From contig NC_079887.1 in the NCBI RefSeq assembly GCF_029227915.1, positions 6,014,001 to 6,078,000 of the forward strand: a stretch of DNA of 64,000 bases, in the 5' to 3' direction. How positions within the stretch are numbered: position 1 is the first letter of the stretch; every line of letters starts with the position of its first letter. The position numbers were made by a program, and so were the translations under genes. The stretch is from Hydractinia symbiolongicarpus. Its lineage: Eukaryota; Cnidaria; Hydrozoa; Anthoathecata; Hydractiniidae. Below the pieces are notes generated by a model. It did not search any database. It had not been told where the DNA came from and saw only the letters and a program-made list of their open reading frames with translations. Of this stretch, positions 61,113-64,000 are shown in pieces.

Positions 61113-64000
61113 TCTATATCTTCAGCGCGCGCTAACGGCTAGGATTAGTCCCACAGTAAAAATGCCTAACTTATCTAAATTTTTAAATGAAGCGCTTCCA
61201 CAGCGCCCAGTGTAATCGCTGAGTTCCAACAATCATGTCAAAGTAAGAAGAATGTTATTTCTTGGACTCCAGTTGGCTCACTTATCACATTTGTATGGTC
61301 ACAGGCCAAAGTTAGTTCAATTAAGTCCCACAGTCAATCATTTCATTGTTAAAAGCGATATAACTTAGTAATATTAGAAAAATGTCACTAAATACATGAT
61401 GGTACGAATATGTGACGCAACCGTTGCAACTCAAACGGATTTAAACCGCTGGAAAGTCAATGAAATGTAGTCTTTCAAACTGTTCCTATTTATTCAGCGC
61501 GTGTTAACGGCCAGAATTGGTCCCACAGTAAGAGAAGACTTATTTATCTAAATTTTTAAATAAAGCGCTACCACAGAGCCTAATATAATCGCTGAATTCC
61601 AGCAATCATGTCAAATTAAGAAGAATGTTATTCCTTGGAGACCAATTGGCTCATTTATCACATTTATAAGGTCGCAGTCCAGAATCAGTTCAATTAATTC
61701 CCACAGTCAATCGTTTTACTGTTAAAAGCAATACAAATTAGTAATATCGGAAGAAAATTACTAAATACATGTTGGTAGGAATATGTGACGCGACCGTTGC
61801 AACTCAAACGGATTGACACCGTTAGAAAATCAATGAAATGGAGTTTTTGAAACTGTCTCTATATCTTCAGCGCGTGCTAACGGCCAGAATTGGTCCCACA
61901 GTAAGAGAAGACTTATTTATCTAAAATTTTAAATAAAGCGCTACCACAGAGCCTAATATAATCGCTGAATTCCAGCAATCATGTCAAATTAAGAAGAATG
62001 TTATTCCTTGGAGACCAATTGGCTCATTTATCACATTTATAAGGTCGCAGTCCAGAATCAGTTCAATTAATTCCCACAGTCAATCGTTTTACTGTTAAAA
62101 GCAATACAAATTAGTAATATCGGAAGAAAATTACTAAATACATGTTGGTAGGAATATGTGACGCGACCGTTGCAACTCAAACGGATTCACAGCGTTAGAA
62201 AGTCAATGAAATGTAGTTTTTGAAACTGTCTCTATTACTTCAGCGCGCGATAACGGCTACGATTGGTCCCACAGTAAAGAATGTCCTGATTATCTAAATT
62301 TTTAAATGAACCGCTACGACAGCGACCAATGTAATCGCTAAGTTCCGGCAATCACGTCAAATTAAGAAGAATGTTATTTCTTGCAGTCTAATTGGCTGAT
62401 TTATCACATTTATAAGGTCACAGTCCAAAGTTAGTTCAATTAAGTCCAACAGTCAATCATTTCATTGTTAAAAGCTATATAACTTAGTAACTTCGGGAAA
62501 AAATCACTATCTACATGATGGTACGCATATGTGACGTTACTGTTGTAATTCAAACGGATTTAAACCGCTAGAAAGTCAATGAAATGTACTCTTTGAAACT
62601 GTTCCTACTTATTCAGCGCGTGCTAACGGCTAGGATTTGTCCCACAGTAAAAAATGACTTATTTATCTTAATTTTTTAATAAAGCGCTACCACAGCGCCC
62701 AGTGTAATCGCTGAGTTCCAGCAATCATGTCAAATTAAAAAGAATGATATTTCTTGGGGTCCAGTTGGCTCTCTTATCACATTTATAAGGTCACAGTCCA
62801 AAGTTACTTCAATTAAGTGCCACAGTCGATTGTTTTAATGTTAAAGGAGATATAACTTTGTAATATCGGAAAAATAGCACTAAATACATGTTGGTACGAA
62901 TATGTGGCGCAACCGTTGTAACTTAAACGGATTGATACCGCCAAAAAATTAATGAAATGTAGTTTTTGAGAATGCCTCTATTTTTTCGGCGCGTGCTAAC
63001 GGCCAGGATTGGTACCGCAGTAAAAAAAGACATACTTATCTAAATTTTTAAATACAGCGCTACCACAGAGACTAGTGTAATCGCTGAAATCCAGCAGTCA
63101 TGTCAATTTAAGAAGAATGTTATTTCTTGGAGTCCAATTTGCTCATTTATCACATTCATAAGGTCACAGTTCAGAATCAGTATAATTAAGTCCCACAGTC
63201 ATACGTTTCACTATTAAAAGCGATGCAACCTAGTAATATCCGAATACTATCGCTAAATACATGTTGGTACAAATATGTGACGCAACCGTTGTAACTCAAA
63301 CGGATTTAAACCGCTAGAAAGTCAATGAAATGTACTCTTTGAAACTGTTCCTACTTATTCAGTGCGTGGTAACGGCTAGGATTCGTCCCAGTTTAAAAAT
63401 GACTTATTTATCTTAATTTTTTAATAAAGCGCTACCACAGCGCCCAGTGTAATCGCTGAGTTCCAGTAATCATGTCAAATTAAAAAGAGTGATATTTCTT
63501 GAGGTCCAGTTGGCTCACTTATCACATTTATAAGGTCACAGTCCAAAGTTACTTCAATTAAGTGCCACAGTCGATTGTTTTAATGTTAAAGGAGATATAA
63601 CTTTGTAATATCGGAAAAATAACACTAAATACATGTTGGTACGAATATGTGACGCAACCGTTGTAACTCACACGGATTGATACCGCCAGGAAGTCGATGA
63701 AATATAGTTTTTGAGAATGTCTCTATTTCTTCAGCGCGTGCTAACGGCCAGGATTATTCCCACAGTAAAAAGTGACTTATTTATCTAAATTATTAAATAA
63801 AGCGCTACCACAGAGCCTAATATACTCGCTGAATTCCAGCAATCATGGCGAATTAAGAAGAATGTTATTCCTTGGAGTCCACTTGGGTCATTTATCGCAA
63901 TTACAAGGTCACAGTCCAGAATCAGTTCAATTAAGTCCCACAAACAATCGTTTCACTGTTAAAAGCGATACAACTTAGTAATATCGAAAAAAATCACTAA
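61113..64000. repeat. Mixed monomers at the right end of the window
   Basis: No gene. Markers 61691 and 62064 are near-identical neighbours 373 bp apart, carrying GTCGCAG and GGTAGGAATATGTGACGCG. Markers 62810 and 63555 share CCACAGTCGATTG, AAAGGAGATATAAC and CTTTGTAATATCGG with a 745-bp step. The last monomer (63928) returns to the open-frame type seen from 42 kb. The array leaves the window in mid-unit. Confidence 0.82.

Larger units (their letters stand above)
1..64000. repeat. Satellite DNA array, ~373-bp monomer, about 172 head-to-tail copies
   Basis: The marker CAATTAA and its variants recur 172 times between 34 and 63928, always in the same orientation. 157 of 171 spacings are 371-375 bp. 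Every 60-base line I inspected aligns to the same monomer, so there is no unique DNA, transposon or gene between copies. Monomers differ from one another by point changes and 1-2 bp indels, and fall into linked variant types. The array continues beyond both ends. Long satellites of one- or two-nucleosome length are usual at eukaryotic centromeres and pericentromeric heterochromatin; this location is inferred, not shown. I do not recognise the family. Confidence 0.97.

Noticed and set aside
1-64000. CRISPR array
   Set aside because: Direct repeats are adjacent and about 373 bp long with no unique spacers, unlike the 20-50 bp repeats and spacers of CRISPR.
1-64000. Tandem ribosomal, tRNA or histone gene cluster
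   Set aside because: No conserved rRNA or tRNA words or tRNA box patterns are seen, and all frames of the consensus carry frequent stops. A 373-bp unit is too long for 5S genes to be excluded on size alone, but no 5S-like internal control region is recognisable.
1-64000. Transposon or retroelement insertion, or inverted array segment
   Set aside because: All 172 markers are in one direction with near-constant spacing. The only spacing changes are explained by deletions and 29-bp duplications made of satellite sequence, leaving no room for an insertion.

Overview
The whole 64 kb window is one tandem satellite-DNA array. I find no gene, RNA gene, mobile element or unique sequence in it. Using the word CAATTAA (with its variants) as a marker, I placed 172 copies by hand, all on the + strand and head to tail, from base 34 to base 63928. 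Of the 171 marker-to-marker intervals, 157 are 371-375 bp (mode 373). Ten are 401-402 bp, and four are short or merged (421, 421, 227 and 287 bp). The array runs off both ends of the window. A sampled line is about 37% G+C.

The organism is almost certainly a eukaryote: tens of kilobases of a ~373-bp satellite with higher-order repeats is typical of centromeric or pericentromeric heterochromatin. 373 bp is about two nucleosome repeats, a common satellite length. CpG words (GCGCG, AAGCGCT, AACCG, ATCGCT) are kept in most monomers, which suggests little germline CpG methylation and so an invertebrate such as an insect rather than a vertebrate. I do not recognise the satellite family and cannot name a species.

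Layout. 1-9726: a 5639-bp higher-order repeat, with 4087 bp of its second copy apparently identical. 9727-13660: a 5-monomer echo plus a truncated monomer. 13292-18061: an 8-monomer repeat whose second copy lacks one monomer. 18062-19961: mixed monomers. 19962-23735: a seemingly perfect 1865-bp (5-monomer) tandem duplication. 23690-28811: a 10-monomer echo flanking a 746-bp dimer repeat. 28812-41834: mixed monomers with a recurrent 3-monomer cassette, a second dimer block, a 371-bp duplicate and an 86-bp deletion. 41835-51280: a subfamily with 29-bp internal duplications, amplified in a perfect 3042-bp duplication. 51281-61112: a ~5275-bp duplication with one monomer lost in copy two. 61113-64000: further monomers, including three copies carrying one conversion-like tract.

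Recurring open frames of 67-88 codons exist only because one subfamily lost two in-frame stops. They begin at GTG or TTG and I treat them as non-coding. The biology readable here is array evolution: unequal exchange in phase, rare out-of-phase breaks, and gene-conversion-like patches. Nothing indicates a new protein or RNA system. All identity statements come from reading by eye.
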